The notes beneath the pieces are model-generated. The model ran no database searches. It was not told the DNA's origin and saw only the letters and a program-made list of their open reading frames with translations. DNA of 64,000 nucleotides. Source: a virus. Both the position numbers and the translations under genes were made by a program. The stretch is taken from IMG/VR virus record IMGVR_UViG_3300033978_000480, positions 1 to 64,000 of that record. One strand, given 5' to 3'. How positions within the stretch are numbered: the stretch's first letter is position 1; each line of letters starts with the position of its first letter. Shown here in pieces: positions 43,469 to 52,980 of the stretch.

Positions 43469-46400
43469 ATGGCCAACACACTTCGGATCAAACGTCGCGC
43501 TTCCGGTAATGCTGGCGCACCTACAACATCGCAGTGCGTTAACGCTGAACTCGCGTTCAACGAAGTTGACGGCATTCTGTACTACGGCAAAGGCGGCTCT
43601 GATACTGCATCGTCGAGCGTCATCGCGATTGGCGCTGAGTTAGGTACTGGCGTCGCGGCGTTTTTGAAGACACCGTCGAGTGCAAATCTTGCTACGGCTC
43701 TGACGGATGAGACTGGTTCTAGCACAGTTGTGTTTTCGAACAGCCCGACGCTTGTAACGCCTAACATCGGCACGCCCTCTGCCGGCACGCTGACAAGTTG
43801 CACCGGCCTGCCTATTAGTAGCGGCGTTTCTGGTCTCGGCAGCGGCGTGGCTGCTTTCTTGGCTACACCGTCGAGTGCAAATCTTGCTACGGCTCTGACG
43901 GATGAGACTGGTTCTAGCACAGTTGTGTTTTCGAACAGCCCGACGCTTGTAACGCCAAACATTGGCACGCCCTCTGCCGGCACGCTTACAAGCTGCACCG
44001 GCCTTCCCATCAGTACGGGTGTCTCTGGTCTTGGCACTGGCGTCGCCACGTTCTTGGCTACGCCGACTAGTGCTAACCTAGCATCGGCGCTTACAGATGA
44101 AAGCGGTAGTAGCAAAGTCGTTTTTTCGACCAGCCCGACGTTTACCACTAGCGTGTTAACCGACAGCACTACGCTCGGCGTATTCGACACAACGGCGACA
44201 ACAATCAATGCTTTCGGCGCCGCTACAACTGGCAACATCGGCTACGACGGAACAGACACCAGCGCGACGAATATTTCTACGGGCGCGGCGGCGAGCACCA
44301 AAGTAAAAACGATTAATATCGGTACCGGTAGCGCAGCAGGCTCGACTACGAACGTGGTTATTGGGTCGGTTTCCGGTACAAGTTCCGCGCGAATTTTGAG
44401 CACTTTAAAAGTTGGCTCGAACGAAGCCAATTTACCCGGCAAAATCGATGTTGAGTATAACGACGGCGGCGGCTACTTGTTCCGCGTCGGTACGAATAAC
44501 AGAGTAGACATAAATTCACCGTTGTACTTAGGTACGCCCAGCGGCGGCGGCGCCACGTTAATCGACATGCAGTCCGGGTCTACCGGTATCCCCGGCGATA
44601 GCAGCAAAATATTAATCGGCGGCATTACCATAGACTCCGCCGGCCACACGGTTGCCGTTGACACATACAAAGGCGCTATTTCTGGGTGCGTCTGGCAGGG
44701 CGACGCAATTGGCGCCACATATGGCGGCACCGGGCAATCCAGTTACGCAACTGGCGACTTGGTGTACGCGTCTGCGTCGAACACTCTCAGCAAACTTACA
44801 AAGCCTGCGTCGGCTACGTCAGTGCTGCAGATGACATCGGCCGGCGCGCCTTCATGGAACGCAGCAACCGGAACCGGCAGCGTTGTATTTTCTACCAGCC
44901 CGGCGTTCACAACCAGCGTCACTACGGCAAGCACGACGTTCGCTGTGTTTAACACAGCAGCCACGACAGTCAACGCGTTTGGCGCCGCGACCGCGCTCAG
45001 CGTGGGCGCCAGCTCCGGCACGACAACGATCAACAATAACTTGGCTGTCACTGGTAACCTGACGATCAACGGCACAACGACTACCGTCAACTCCACTACG
45101 GTAACGATTGACGATCCAATTTTTACCATCGGCGGAGACACGGCGCCGGCAACAGACGACAATAAGGACAGGGGTATTGAATTCCGTTGGCACAACGGTA
45201 CGGCGCCCAAAATTGGTTTCTTTGGATTCGACGACAGCACCGGCAAGATGACCTTTATCCCAGACGCCACGAACACGAGCGAAGTGTTCTCTGGCACGTT
45301 GGGTACAATTGACGTCGGCGCCGTGCATATTAGCGGGTCGCAGATTGCGGCTAGCAACCTTAGCAACGGCGTAACAGGTTCGGGCAGTGTCGTGCTGGCG
45401 AGCAGTCCGACGCTAGTAACACCGGCCCTTGGCACTCCTTCGTCCGGTACGCTTACTAGTTGCACCGGCTTACCTATCAGCACGGGTGTTTCTGGTCTCG
45501 GAGCTAACGTGGCTACGTTCTTGGCCACGCCGACCAGCGCCAATCTTATTAGCGCCGTATCGGACGAGACTGGTTCCGGTTCGTTGGTGTTCGCCACCAG
45601 CCCAACACTGGTAACTCCGAGCATTGGTGTAGCCACGGGTACGTCTTTTAATGGCCTTACTGGTTTAAGCAACGCAACTCCGGTTGTAGACGGTACGGCC
45701 GCTGTTGGCACCGCCACCACCGCCGCGCGCGCTGACCACGTACATCCTACAGATACCAGCCGTGCCGCTACGTCCGGCACACTGGCTCAGTTTGCGGCTA
45801 CTACGTCGTCGCAACTTGCCAGTGTCATCAGTGACGAGACAGGTTCCGGGTCGCTAGTATTTGCCACCAGCCCGACGCTGGTAACACCTACGCTTGGCGT
45901 GGCCAGTGCGACGAGCGTCAATAAGGTCGCAATCACAGCGCCGGCTACTAGTGCCACGCTCACGATCGCCGACGGCAAAACACTGACAGCGAACAGGTCG
46001 CTGACTTTTACCGGTACCGATAGCACAACGATGACGTTCCCATCGGCAAGCACGACTGTTGCTGGGTTGGGCACGGCGCAGACGTTTACTGCTGCAAATA
46101 CATTTAGTTCAACGCTTCAGGTAGGTGGCAGCGCAAGTTTTAATAGCACCGTGTTTATTGCCCCGCAAAATGAAGTGCCAGCACAAAACGGCGTTTTTAT
46201 TGTTGCCGGTTCTGGTGATACGCAGGGGCTTTACATCACACACGGCGCCCCGGGCAGCGACGCCATTAGAATTCTGCCCGCAGAAACCGGAATGACTAGT
46301 AACGCCGCGGTTACCATCACTACGCCGCAGTCCGGGCTTATTGGGAATACGACGCTTACACTGCCAACGTCAACTGGTCGTCTTGCAACAATTGACGAAG

Positions 46401-48763
46401 TAAACGCTGCCGTTACCGCGGCTATCGGTTATTCAACCAGCTCAACCGACGCGCGCACCGCGTGCGTCGCGGCCACAACAACCAATATCACGCTGTCAGG
46501 TACGCAAACTATCGACGGCGTTTCCGTAGCTGTCGGCAACCGCGTACTTGTAAAAAACCAAACAACCGGCGCAAACAACGGGATTTACGTTGTCGCCGCC
46601 GGAGCGTGGTCACGCGCCACGGATGCCGATACTTCTGGGGAAGTAACTACCGGTATCTATACGTTTATCTTGAACGGCACAACTAACGGCAATAAAACGT
46701 TTACGCTTACTACAACCGGCACTATTACGCTGGGCACTACAGATCTTACGTTTGCTAATTTGGCCGCCGACGCAATAGTTACTGCTGGTACAGGTTTAAC
46801 TCGCAGCCGCACCACACTATCGTTGACTGCTGGCGTAGTGGCGACTGGAACATACCGCAGCGTGACGGTCGATACGTATGGCCGCGTCACCGCAGGTACA
46901 ACACCGACGACGTTTACTGGCTACGGGATCAGCGACACAAGCGCAAATCTTGCTGCGGCTATCACAGACGAGACTGGCTCTGGTTCGCTGGTATTCGCCA
47001 CCAGCCCGACGCTTGTGACGCCCAACATTGGTGTCGCTACTGGTACGTCTTTTAATAGCATTACTGGTTTAAGCAGCACAACGCCTGTTGTAGACGGTAC
47101 GGCTGCTGTCGGCACCGGTACAACGGCAGCCCGTGCCGATCACGTACATCCGACTGACACTAGTCGCGCTGCTACGTCCGGTACGCTAGCCCAGTTTGCG
47201 GCTACTACATCAGCGCAACTTGCCGGCGTTATTAGTGACGAGACTGGTTCCGGGTCGCTAGTATTTGCTACCAGCCCAACCCTCGTGACGCCTGTTCTTG
47301 GAACGCCATCCTCTGGTACGCTTACCAGTTGCACCGGGCTTCCAATCAGTACGGGCGTCTCTGGTCTTGGTACTGGTGTCGCCACGTTCTTGGCGACTCC
47401 GTCTAGTGCAAATCTTGCCAGTGCGCTTACAGACGAGACAGGTTCGGGCAAAGTAGTTTTTGATACGAGCCCGCAGTTCACGACCAGCGTGACGACCGGC
47501 AGCACAACTTTTGCTGTGTTTAACACAGCAGCCACGACAGTCAACGCGTTCGGCGCAGCAACAGCTATTAATCTTGGTGCTAGCACTGGCACCACGACGA
47601 TCAACAATAATTTGACCGTTGCGGGCAACCTGACGATCAACGGCACAACAACCACGCTTAACACGAACACCTTAACTGTTGACGATAAAAATATCGAAAT
47701 CGGCGCTGTAGCTTCGACAACTGTTACGGGTACAGTGACTGCCGGTTCAGCGGTAGTTACAAGTCTATCGAGCACTAAAGATATTACAGTCGGCTCGGCA
47801 TTTACGGCCAGTTCGGGTTTTGCTGGCGTTACCGTTCCGGCGAGTACGACAGTTGCGTCGATCGATAGTGCGACGCAGCTTACGCTCAGCGCCGCGCTGA
47901 CTGGTACCGGTTCTTCCACGGTTGCTACTGCGAGCATTGGCGGCGCCACAGACACTACAGCAAACCTTGGCGGCATTACGCTCAAGGGCACCAGCGATAA
48001 GACGATTATCTGGGACAGCGCAAACTCAAACTGGACCAGTAGCGAAAACTGGAATATCGCCAGCGGCAAAGTATTTAAGGTCAATAATGTTCAGGTGCTT
48101 TCAGCGACGGCGCTTGGTAGCACTGTAGTTGGTTCCTCGCTTACGAGTGTCGGCACTATTAGCTCAGGTACATGGAACGGATCTGCAGTAACTGTTGCTT
48201 ACGGCGGCACTGGTTTAACTTCTGCTATTACGGGTCTGCTTAAAGGCAACGGTAGCGCGTACAGTGCGGCCACAGCTGGCACTGACTACGTCATAGGCGG
48301 CACCACGACAGTCGGTAAGCTGATTACGCAAGCGTCGGTCACTACTGGCGCTTCGTTGCAAATTACTGCCATGACTGCTGCTCCCAGCGCGCCTGTCGCT
48401 GGCGATCTTTGGAACAACGCCGGCTCGTTAAGGTTCTACAACGGTGCCGAGAAAACGATTGCCTTTACCGACAGCACTATCACCGGTAACGCGACAAACG
48501 TTACTGGAACGGTCGCTATCGGGAATGGCGGTACTGGGCAGACAAGCGCCAGCGCCGCTTTTAACGCCCTGTCCCCGGTCACCACGCTTGGCGACCTGAT
48601 TTACGGCAGCGGCACAAATACGAATGCTCGGCTGGCCGGTAATACAACCACGACCAGACGAGTTTTGACCCAGACAGGTACCGGCACCGTATCTGCCGCG
48701 CCTGTGTGGGTTGATCAGTGCACAATTGTCGCTGACTGCACCCTCGACGGCGGCACGTTCTAA
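43469..48763 (+). CDS. Giant repetitive tail fibre protein
   Basis: 1764 residues, the longest gene. The N-terminal MANTLRIKRRASGN ... NAELAFNEVDGILYYGKGG is a fibre anchor also found at 49,000. The body is built from modules of about 65 residues (SANLATALTDETGSS, SPTLVTPNIGTPSAGTL, CTGLPISTGVSGLG) that are widespread in phage tail fibres. It also carries two GNLTINGTTTT segments, two PVVDGTAAVGT...ARADHVHPTD segments and a VLVKNQTTGANNGIYVV domain. It ends in TLDGGTF. No enzymatic domain was seen. It is likely a long trimeric adhesion fibre, and its DNA repeats could recombine. Confidence 0.9.
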   Translation: MANTLRIKRRASGNAGAPTTSQCVNAELAFNEVDGILYYGKGGSDTASSSVIAIGAELGTGVAAFLKTPSSANLATALTDETGSSTVVFSNSPTLVTPNIGTPSAGTLTSCTGLPISSGVSGLGSGVAAFLATPSSANLATALTDETGSSTVVFSNSPTLVTPNIGTPSAGTLTSCTGLPISTGVSGLGTGVATFLATPTSANLASALTDESGSSKVVFSTSPTFTTSVLTDSTTLGVFDTTATTINAFGAATTGNIGYDGTDTSATNISTGAAASTKVKTINIGTGSAAGSTTNVVIGSVSGTSSARILSTLKVGSNEANLPGKIDVEYNDGGGYLFRVGTNNRVDINSPLYLGTPSGGGATLIDMQSGSTGIPGDSSKILIGGITIDSAGHTVAVDTYKGAISGCVWQGDAIGATYGGTGQSSYATGDLVYASASNTLSKLTKPASATSVLQMTSAGAPSWNAATGTGSVVFSTSPAFTTSVTTASTTFAVFNTAATTVNAFGAATALSVGASSGTTTINNNLAVTGNLTINGTTTTVNSTTVTIDDPIFTIGGDTAPATDDNKDRGIEFRWHNGTAPKIGFFGFDDSTGKMTFIPDATNTSEVFSGTLGTIDVGAVHISGSQIAASNLSNGVTGSGSVVLASSPTLVTPALGTPSSGTLTSCTGLPISTGVSGLGANVATFLATPTSANLISAVSDETGSGSLVFATSPTLVTPSIGVATGTSFNGLTGLSNATPVVDGTAAVGTATTAARADHVHPTDTSRAATSGTLAQFAATTSSQLASVISDETGSGSLVFATSPTLVTPTLGVASATSVNKVAITAPATSATLTIADGKTLTANRSLTFTGTDSTTMTFPSASTTVAGLGTAQTFTAANTFSSTLQVGGSASFNSTVFIAPQNEVPAQNGVFIVAGSGDTQGLYITHGAPGSDAIRILPAETGMTSNAAVTITTPQSGLIGNTTLTLPTSTGRLATIDEVNAAVTAAIGYSTSSTDARTACVAATTTNITLSGTQTIDGVSVAVGNRVLVKNQTTGANNGIYVVAAGAWSRATDADTSGEVTTGIYTFILNGTTNGNKTFTLTTTGTITLGTTDLTFANLAADAIVTAGTGLTRSRTTLSLTAGVVATGTYRSVTVDTYGRVTAGTTPTTFTGYGISDTSANLAAAITDETGSGSLVFATSPTLVTPNIGVATGTSFNSITGLSSTTPVVDGTAAVGTGTTAARADHVHPTDTSRAATSGTLAQFAATTSAQLAGVISDETGSGSLVFATSPTLVTPVLGTPSSGTLTSCTGLPISTGVSGLGTGVATFLATPSSANLASALTDETGSGKVVFDTSPQFTTSVTTGSTTFAVFNTAATTVNAFGAATAINLGASTGTTTINNNLTVAGNLTINGTTTTLNTNTLTVDDKNIEIGAVASTTVTGTVTAGSAVVTSLSSTKDITVGSAFTASSGFAGVTVPASTTVASIDSATQLTLSAALTGTGSSTVATASIGGATDTTANLGGITLKGTSDKTIIWDSANSNWTSSENWNIASGKVFKVNNVQVLSATALGSTVVGSSLTSVGTISSGTWNGSAVTVAYGGTGLTSAITGLLKGNGSAYSAATAGTDYVIGGTTTVGKLITQASVTTGASLQITAMTAAPSAPVAGDLWNNAGSLRFYNGAEKTIAFTDSTITGNATNVTGTVAIGNGGTGQTSASAAFNALSPVTTLGDLIYGSGTNTNARLAGNTTTTRRVLTQTGTGTVSAAPVWVDQCTIVADCTLDGGTF
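43670..43956 (+). repeat. Exact 92-base direct repeat inside the giant fibre gene
   Basis: Bases 43670-43761 recur identically at 43865-43956, a 195-base (65-codon) period. More diverged copies of the same module appear near 45,340, 45,800, 46,950 and 47,250. Synonymous positions are also identical in the exact pair, implying recent duplication or gene conversion. Confidence 0.9.
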
Positions 48764-48773
48764 GGAATTAACA

Positions 48774-48932
48774 ATGCAATTTAACGTGTCCGTACAGGGC
48801 AGGCCGTATAAAACAATAGAAGCCCCCAATACAGGGGCTGCTTTATCTATGGTGGCGGAAGACATCGCGGCCGGGTTAGTCCCCGACCTCGACCCCAGCG
48901 CCGATCAAAATATTACCATTGTTCCGGCCTAA
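48774..48932 (+). CDS. Small hypothetical protein
   Basis: 52 residues from ATG 48774, with AAGGA upstream and 10 bases after the fibre stop. It reads as a tiny beta-alpha domain (MQFNVSVQGRPYKTIEA, then AALSMVAEDIAAG), common as an accessory product next to fibre genes. Function unknown. A promoter follows it. Confidence 0.7.
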   Translation: MQFNVSVQGRPYKTIEAPNTGAALSMVAEDIAAGLVPDLDPSADQNITIVPA

Positions 48933-48938
48933 TTTGAC

Positions 48939-48967
48939 TTGTCAGGTTTTTAGCTCGGGTGTAGTAT
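48939..48967 (+). promoter_or_regulatory. Sigma70-like promoter
   Basis: TTGTCA (48939-48944) and TAGTAT (48962-48967) are separated by exactly 17 bases, in the 67-base gap before the fibre gene at 49,000. It may drive the second half of the fibre cluster. Confidence 0.6.
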
Positions 48968-48988
48968 AGCGAGAACTATTTCGCTATA
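48965..48988 (+). repeat. Inverted repeat at the promoter start site
   Basis: TATAGCGA (48965-48972) and TCGCTATA (48981-48988) form perfect 8-base arms around an 8-base centre. It overlaps the -10 box and the expected start site, so it could be an operator or a 5' hairpin on the transcript. Confidence 0.6.
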
Positions 48989-48999
48989 CGGGTCTTATC

Positions 49000-49506
49000 A
49001 TGGCCAACACGATTCTTCTAAAGCGTAACAGCACCGCAGCCGCGCAGCCCACAGCCGGCCAACTAGCCGTTGGCGAACTGGCTATCAATACAGCCGACGG
49101 CCGGTTGTTCGCCAAGAACTCTGCCAACGCTGTGGTGAATCTCCCGGTGTCGAGCATTAGCGGGCAGGCTATTACGCCGTCTTCTGTCGGGGCTACCGGT
49201 AATGTTTCAGGCAGCACTTTAACTTCCACCGTGGCAACAGGCACTGCGCCGCTCAGTGTGACATCGACGACTGCCGTTACGAACTTAAATGCTGATACCG
49301 TAGACGGCCAGCACGCGAGTGCATTTGCCACATCGGCCCATACGCACGGCAGCGTTACCAGCGACGGTAAAATCGGTTCGACCACCGGGCAGGTAATTAC
49401 AACGGGCGCGGCCGGTGTGCTGCAAGCCTCTGCGACCATACCAGCCGCAAACCTGCCCGCTCCGCAGCGGCTCTCTTCTTATTGCTCTGGCCTTTTCTTT
49501 GGGTAA
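49000..49506 (+). CDS. Short tail fibre protein
   Basis: 168 residues. MANTILLKRNSTAAA ... AVGELAINTADGRLF is the same anchor type as in the giant fibre. A Thr/Ser/Ala beta stretch with VDGQHASAF and AHTHG (a common fibre motif) follows, then an aromatic C-terminus. Probably a short tail fibre. Confidence 0.8.
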   Translation: MANTILLKRNSTAAAQPTAGQLAVGELAINTADGRLFAKNSANAVVNLPVSSISGQAITPSSVGATGNVSGSTLTSTVATGTAPLSVTSTTAVTNLNADTVDGQHASAFATSAHTHGSVTSDGKIGSTTGQVITTGAAGVLQASATIPAANLPAPQRLSSYCSGLFFG

Positions 49507-49509
49507 ACA

Positions 49510-49881
49510 ATGGCTGCACCAAATCTACAGGCTCCGACAACAGTCACTGGCAAAACGACGTATTTGTCTTTGTCCGCAACAACTGAAACGACGCTGCTGT
49601 CAAACGCGGCGGCAAGTAACAAAGCGTTGCGTATCGCTAACTTAACAGTGGCGAATAAATCTACTACCACAAGCGCGTCAATTGCAGCAAAAATCTACAC
49701 GGCTGCGAGCGCCGGTACGGGCTATTCTTTAGCCGCTACGGTGACTGTACCTGTAGGCGCTGTTGTTATCTTAATCGGCAAAGAAAATCCGGTGTGGCTG
49801 GAAGAAGACAAGCGCATCACAGTTACAGCCGGCACAGCAAATATTCTTGACGTTGTTTGCTCGTATGAAGAGGTTGCATAA
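49510..49881 (+). CDS. Putative virion structural protein
   Basis: 123 residues. A beta-sandwich-like sequence (TTYLSLSATTETTLLS, LRIANLTVANKSTTTSASI, GAVVILIGKENPVWLEE) resembles small virion proteins often located beside tail genes. No enzymatic motif. A TAATG overlap couples it to the LamG protein. Confidence 0.65.
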   Translation: MAAPNLQAPTTVTGKTTYLSLSATTETTLLSNAAASNKALRIANLTVANKSTTTSASIAAKIYTAASAGTGYSLAATVTVPVGAVVILIGKENPVWLEEDKRITVTAGTANILDVVCSYEEVA

Positions 49882-51860
49882 TGCCCCGCCCGTCTGGTGG
49901 TTATGCTGCTGGGTACGTGACGCCCGTACTGAGTTCTAATGCGGCTGTGGGAGTGTGGACGCCGCGCGATGTATACGCCAATCGAGCCGCCGGTACGTGG
50001 CCTGTTGAGGGCACGGCTACGCCAGCGTTCTCGACTGTTGGCTACACGCGACTGTGGGGTTTAACCACAAAATCTTCTGGGCTGGTCACGGGTACGGCCG
50101 CAACCGACACCGGTCGGTATAACGTGAAATGGTGGGACAACACTATTACAAACCATCTTTCCGGCGGCACATTTAGCAAAGCAGCCGCGGGTGGCTATCG
50201 CGCGTTTGAGATTTATCCGGTGCGGCAAACACTCACTTCCGCGTCTAGCAATGCGGTTTTAGCCTACAAAAACGGCTATAACGTCACTATCGACACCGGG
50301 CAGAGTAAGTTCGGCGGCGCAAGCGCTTCTTTTGGCGGCAACGGCGACTATCTCAGGACATCTGTTGCGTTTAACTACTCATCAAACTTCACGATAGAGT
50401 TTTGGTTTCGGCGATATGCCTCGGGCAGCGGTCAGGCCCCTACGTTTTACGAAGCCGGTGATATTCAAGGCGGTCAGGGCGGCTTGCATATTTATTATTT
50501 AAACGGTCAGATGCAGGTTAGCGACGGAATCGCCCCGGGCATCTCTGGCGGGTCAATTCCGGCGTTAAACACGTGGGTACATATTGCCCTAGTGCGGAAC
50601 AACGGCACAAATACGTTGTACGTTGACGGCACCAGTGTTGGAACGAGCACGCAAGATTACGCGGCGCAGATAACAAATAACATCATCTCAATCGGCGGCG
50701 CCCCAAACTACAGTTTTTATATCCACGGCTGGATCGACGATTTTCGGCAAACGCAAGCCGCTGTTTACACAGCCAATTTTACGCCGCCTACGGCAGCCCT
50801 CACCGCGATTACTAACACAGCGCTCCTGTACAACTTTAATACAGACTTTGACTCTATACCGTTCGGACAGTTTGACGGCTTTGACGTGTCGTCTAACAAC
50901 ATCACCAAGTTGCGAGGAGAAAGCCTCATAATCGACCGCGGACCGGGCTTCAATCAGTCGGTATACATGTATATCGGGTATCCGCATTATGGTTATGGGT
51001 ATGTGCCACAGTGGGTTCCCGGTCCAGCAGAATTTGCAAGTTTGAAAAACAATGATCTTGCAGCCGCTGATTTGGACCAGTTCTACACAGACCTCGGCGC
51101 CAGCAACGCCGGTGTTTTGAGCGTGCAGGGCAACCCCGGCATATCAGCCGACACGCCATCTATAGCCACAGCGAAAGGCTATACGGTGTTTGGCAGCGTG
51201 CCTCCGGCTACGACATTGCTTTTAAATTGCGAGGGGGCAAATAACGGAACCACGATTACAGACTCTAGCGTAACAGCGCAGACTATTCGCCGCCTCCACA
51301 CCGGCAGCACTGCTCCCGTTACCAGCACAACGCAGTTTAAGTATGGTTCGTCTTCGGTTCTTTTTAACGGCAACAACTGGCTGGACAACTTAAACGGCAA
51401 TTCGGCTAATGTCTTGGGTACCGATAATTTTACTGTAGAAATGTGGGTGTACTTAGCGTCTCGGGGAACGGTGACGCCAATCTTTGAGTTAGACCAATAC
51501 ACTGCTGGTATTTTGTGGCGCGTAGGCAGCAGCGTAGATAGTCTTTGGATCAAAAACAACCAATACAACTGGTCGCCGGCTACGCACGTTCCTTTAACGA
51601 CATGGACGCACGTGGCGCTTGTCAGAGAGAACGATAATGTGCGCGTATACGCAGGTGGGGTGCAGCGGCTGTCTGTCAACTTACCTGCAAACACGTTAGT
51701 TGGCACAGCGGGCAAAATAGTTATCGGCGCGTCTACGCATGATAATTACACTACCCGTATGACCGCCAACAGTTATCTTGACGACATCCGGCTGACACGC
51801 GGACTTGCTCTTTACACGGGCACCTTCACGCCGCCGACGGCGCAACTTACGGCACTATAA
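49881..51860 (+). CDS. Tail adhesin with two LamG/concanavalin-like domains
   Basis: 659 residues. Two related domains are visible. The first (about 130-310) has FTIEFWFRRY, TWVHIALVRNNGTNTLYVDG and IDDFRQTQAAVYTANFTPP. The second (about 445-655) has FTVEMWVYL, TWTHVALVRENDNVRVYAGG and LDDIRLTRGLALYTGTFTPP. This is the laminin-G/concanavalin lectin pattern, used by phages to bind host glycans. A Tyr-rich stretch (YIGYPHYGYGYVPQW) links them. Confidence 0.85.
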   Translation: MPRPSGGYAAGYVTPVLSSNAAVGVWTPRDVYANRAAGTWPVEGTATPAFSTVGYTRLWGLTTKSSGLVTGTAATDTGRYNVKWWDNTITNHLSGGTFSKAAAGGYRAFEIYPVRQTLTSASSNAVLAYKNGYNVTIDTGQSKFGGASASFGGNGDYLRTSVAFNYSSNFTIEFWFRRYASGSGQAPTFYEAGDIQGGQGGLHIYYLNGQMQVSDGIAPGISGGSIPALNTWVHIALVRNNGTNTLYVDGTSVGTSTQDYAAQITNNIISIGGAPNYSFYIHGWIDDFRQTQAAVYTANFTPPTAALTAITNTALLYNFNTDFDSIPFGQFDGFDVSSNNITKLRGESLIIDRGPGFNQSVYMYIGYPHYGYGYVPQWVPGPAEFASLKNNDLAAADLDQFYTDLGASNAGVLSVQGNPGISADTPSIATAKGYTVFGSVPPATTLLLNCEGANNGTTITDSSVTAQTIRRLHTGSTAPVTSTTQFKYGSSSVLFNGNNWLDNLNGNSANVLGTDNFTVEMWVYLASRGTVTPIFELDQYTAGILWRVGSSVDSLWIKNNQYNWSPATHVPLTTWTHVALVRENDNVRVYAGGVQRLSVNLPANTLVGTAGKIVIGASTHDNYTTRMTANSYLDDIRLTRGLALYTGTFTPPTAQLTAL

Positions 51861-52606
51861 TGATTTTCTATTACGGCACGCCAAAGTACTCTGTCGCGCT
51901 GAACGCTAAAGTCGGCTCAAGCAGTATGGCGCGGGCGATTATTGAGCAGTTTTATCCGCGGCAAGATTGGTTGATACGTACCGCGGCGTACCCAGAAGGC
52001 AAATCTCCTGAAACTGAACAGTGGCATTGGCTGTGCGGCGGCTCGCCCACGCCGCCAAAGCCTGTAGTGCTACTCGTGCGTGACCCGGTTGCTCGTTTTG
52101 TGTCCGCGTGCCAGCAAGTAAACATTAAACCCAGCAATGTCCAAAACGCTATAGACTCAATTATCGATGACGTCCAATGTCATCGCGTCAGGCCAGAAAA
52201 TTTATCCGACGAACAGTGGCGTAAGCAGTCGGACTACGCACAGCGACAAAATACTCGGATGGGGCAGCATATGATGGCGCAAGGAAAAAAGCCGCCCCGT
52301 TTTGGCTTCCTGCGCGACAACGTACACTTTCTTCATCAACACGAATACGCCGTAGGCCCGACGACTTGTTTTCAGTTTCCTCGGGATATGAAAGCCGCTT
52401 GGGAGTTTCTTGAGATTGCGGCGCCAATACCGGAAGCGAACAAAGCGCGCCGAAAAAAAGCCGTGTTAACAGAAGAACAAGAAACTGCTGTGCGGTTGTA
52501 CTACTCGGCAGACCAGCAATTATTTGATAACATTACTGAGCCGGGTTATGTGTTTATCCGCGACGCATCGCTGGCGCCAGCACTGGCAACAACGGCCGAT
52601 CTTTGA
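51860..52606 (+). CDS. Sulfotransferase-like protein
   Basis: 248 residues, TAATG-coupled to the LamG adhesin. Residues 15-22 (NAKVGSSS) match the 5'-phosphosulfate loop of PAPS-dependent sulfotransferases. VVLLVRDPVARFVSA (69-83) matches the 3'-phosphate-binding motif RDPxxRxxSA. Spacing and length fit the carbohydrate-sulfotransferase type. The substrate may be a glycan on the virion or the host surface. No signal peptide, so it would act in the cytoplasm. The motif match is good, but the family should be confirmed with a profile. Confidence 0.65.
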   Translation: MIFYYGTPKYSVALNAKVGSSSMARAIIEQFYPRQDWLIRTAAYPEGKSPETEQWHWLCGGSPTPPKPVVLLVRDPVARFVSACQQVNIKPSNVQNAIDSIIDDVQCHRVRPENLSDEQWRKQSDYAQRQNTRMGQHMMAQGKKPPRFGFLRDNVHFLHQHEYAVGPTTCFQFPRDMKAAWEFLEIAAPIPEANKARRKKAVLTEEQETAVRLYYSADQQLFDNITEPGYVFIRDASLAPALATTADL

Positions 52607-52639
52607 TTTTAAACGCTATTTTTAAACAAAGGGCTAACC

Positions 52640-52978
52640 ATGAGCGTGCTCGACCCAGAAACATCCCCAATCATCGACCCGGCTACTCGCATTGCCAACC
52701 AACTTAAACAAAACGCCCGCAATATATTTCGCAATATTACGGCGTCTTTCTCGCACAACGCCAAGATTTTTTGGCAGAACTCAGATGCAACCCCGCAGGA
52801 AATCGCCGCGGCACTAGGCACCGATGGCGTTGAACTTTTTCAGTTGCACGCCAAACTCGGCGAATTGCTGTATTCGATAAAACCCGAAGTTACTACTGCC
52901 ACTATGGCTATCGTGGGCGAGTCTACGTACAACGAAGACGGTTCTGTGACTATCGGCGCGCCGGATGAAACGGTGTAA
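52640..52978 (+). CDS. Hypothetical virion-region protein
   Basis: 112 residues with AAAGGG upstream. It is helical (NQLKQNARNIFRNITASFSHNAKIFW) with an LGTDGVELFQLHAKLGELL segment, a pattern seen in small proteins encoded beside phage tail genes. Role unknown. Confidence 0.65.
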   Translation: MSVLDPETSPIIDPATRIANQLKQNARNIFRNITASFSHNAKIFWQNSDATPQEIAAALGTDGVELFQLHAKLGELLYSIKPEVTTATMAIVGESTYNEDGSVTIGAPDETV

Positions 52979-52980
52979 AA

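Noticed and set aside
44743-48084. Minus-strand ORFs of more than 300 codons (44743-45780 and 47140-48084)
   Set aside because: They are mirror frames of the giant fibre's Thr/Ala/Ser repeats. Their own repetition simply follows the sense repeats.
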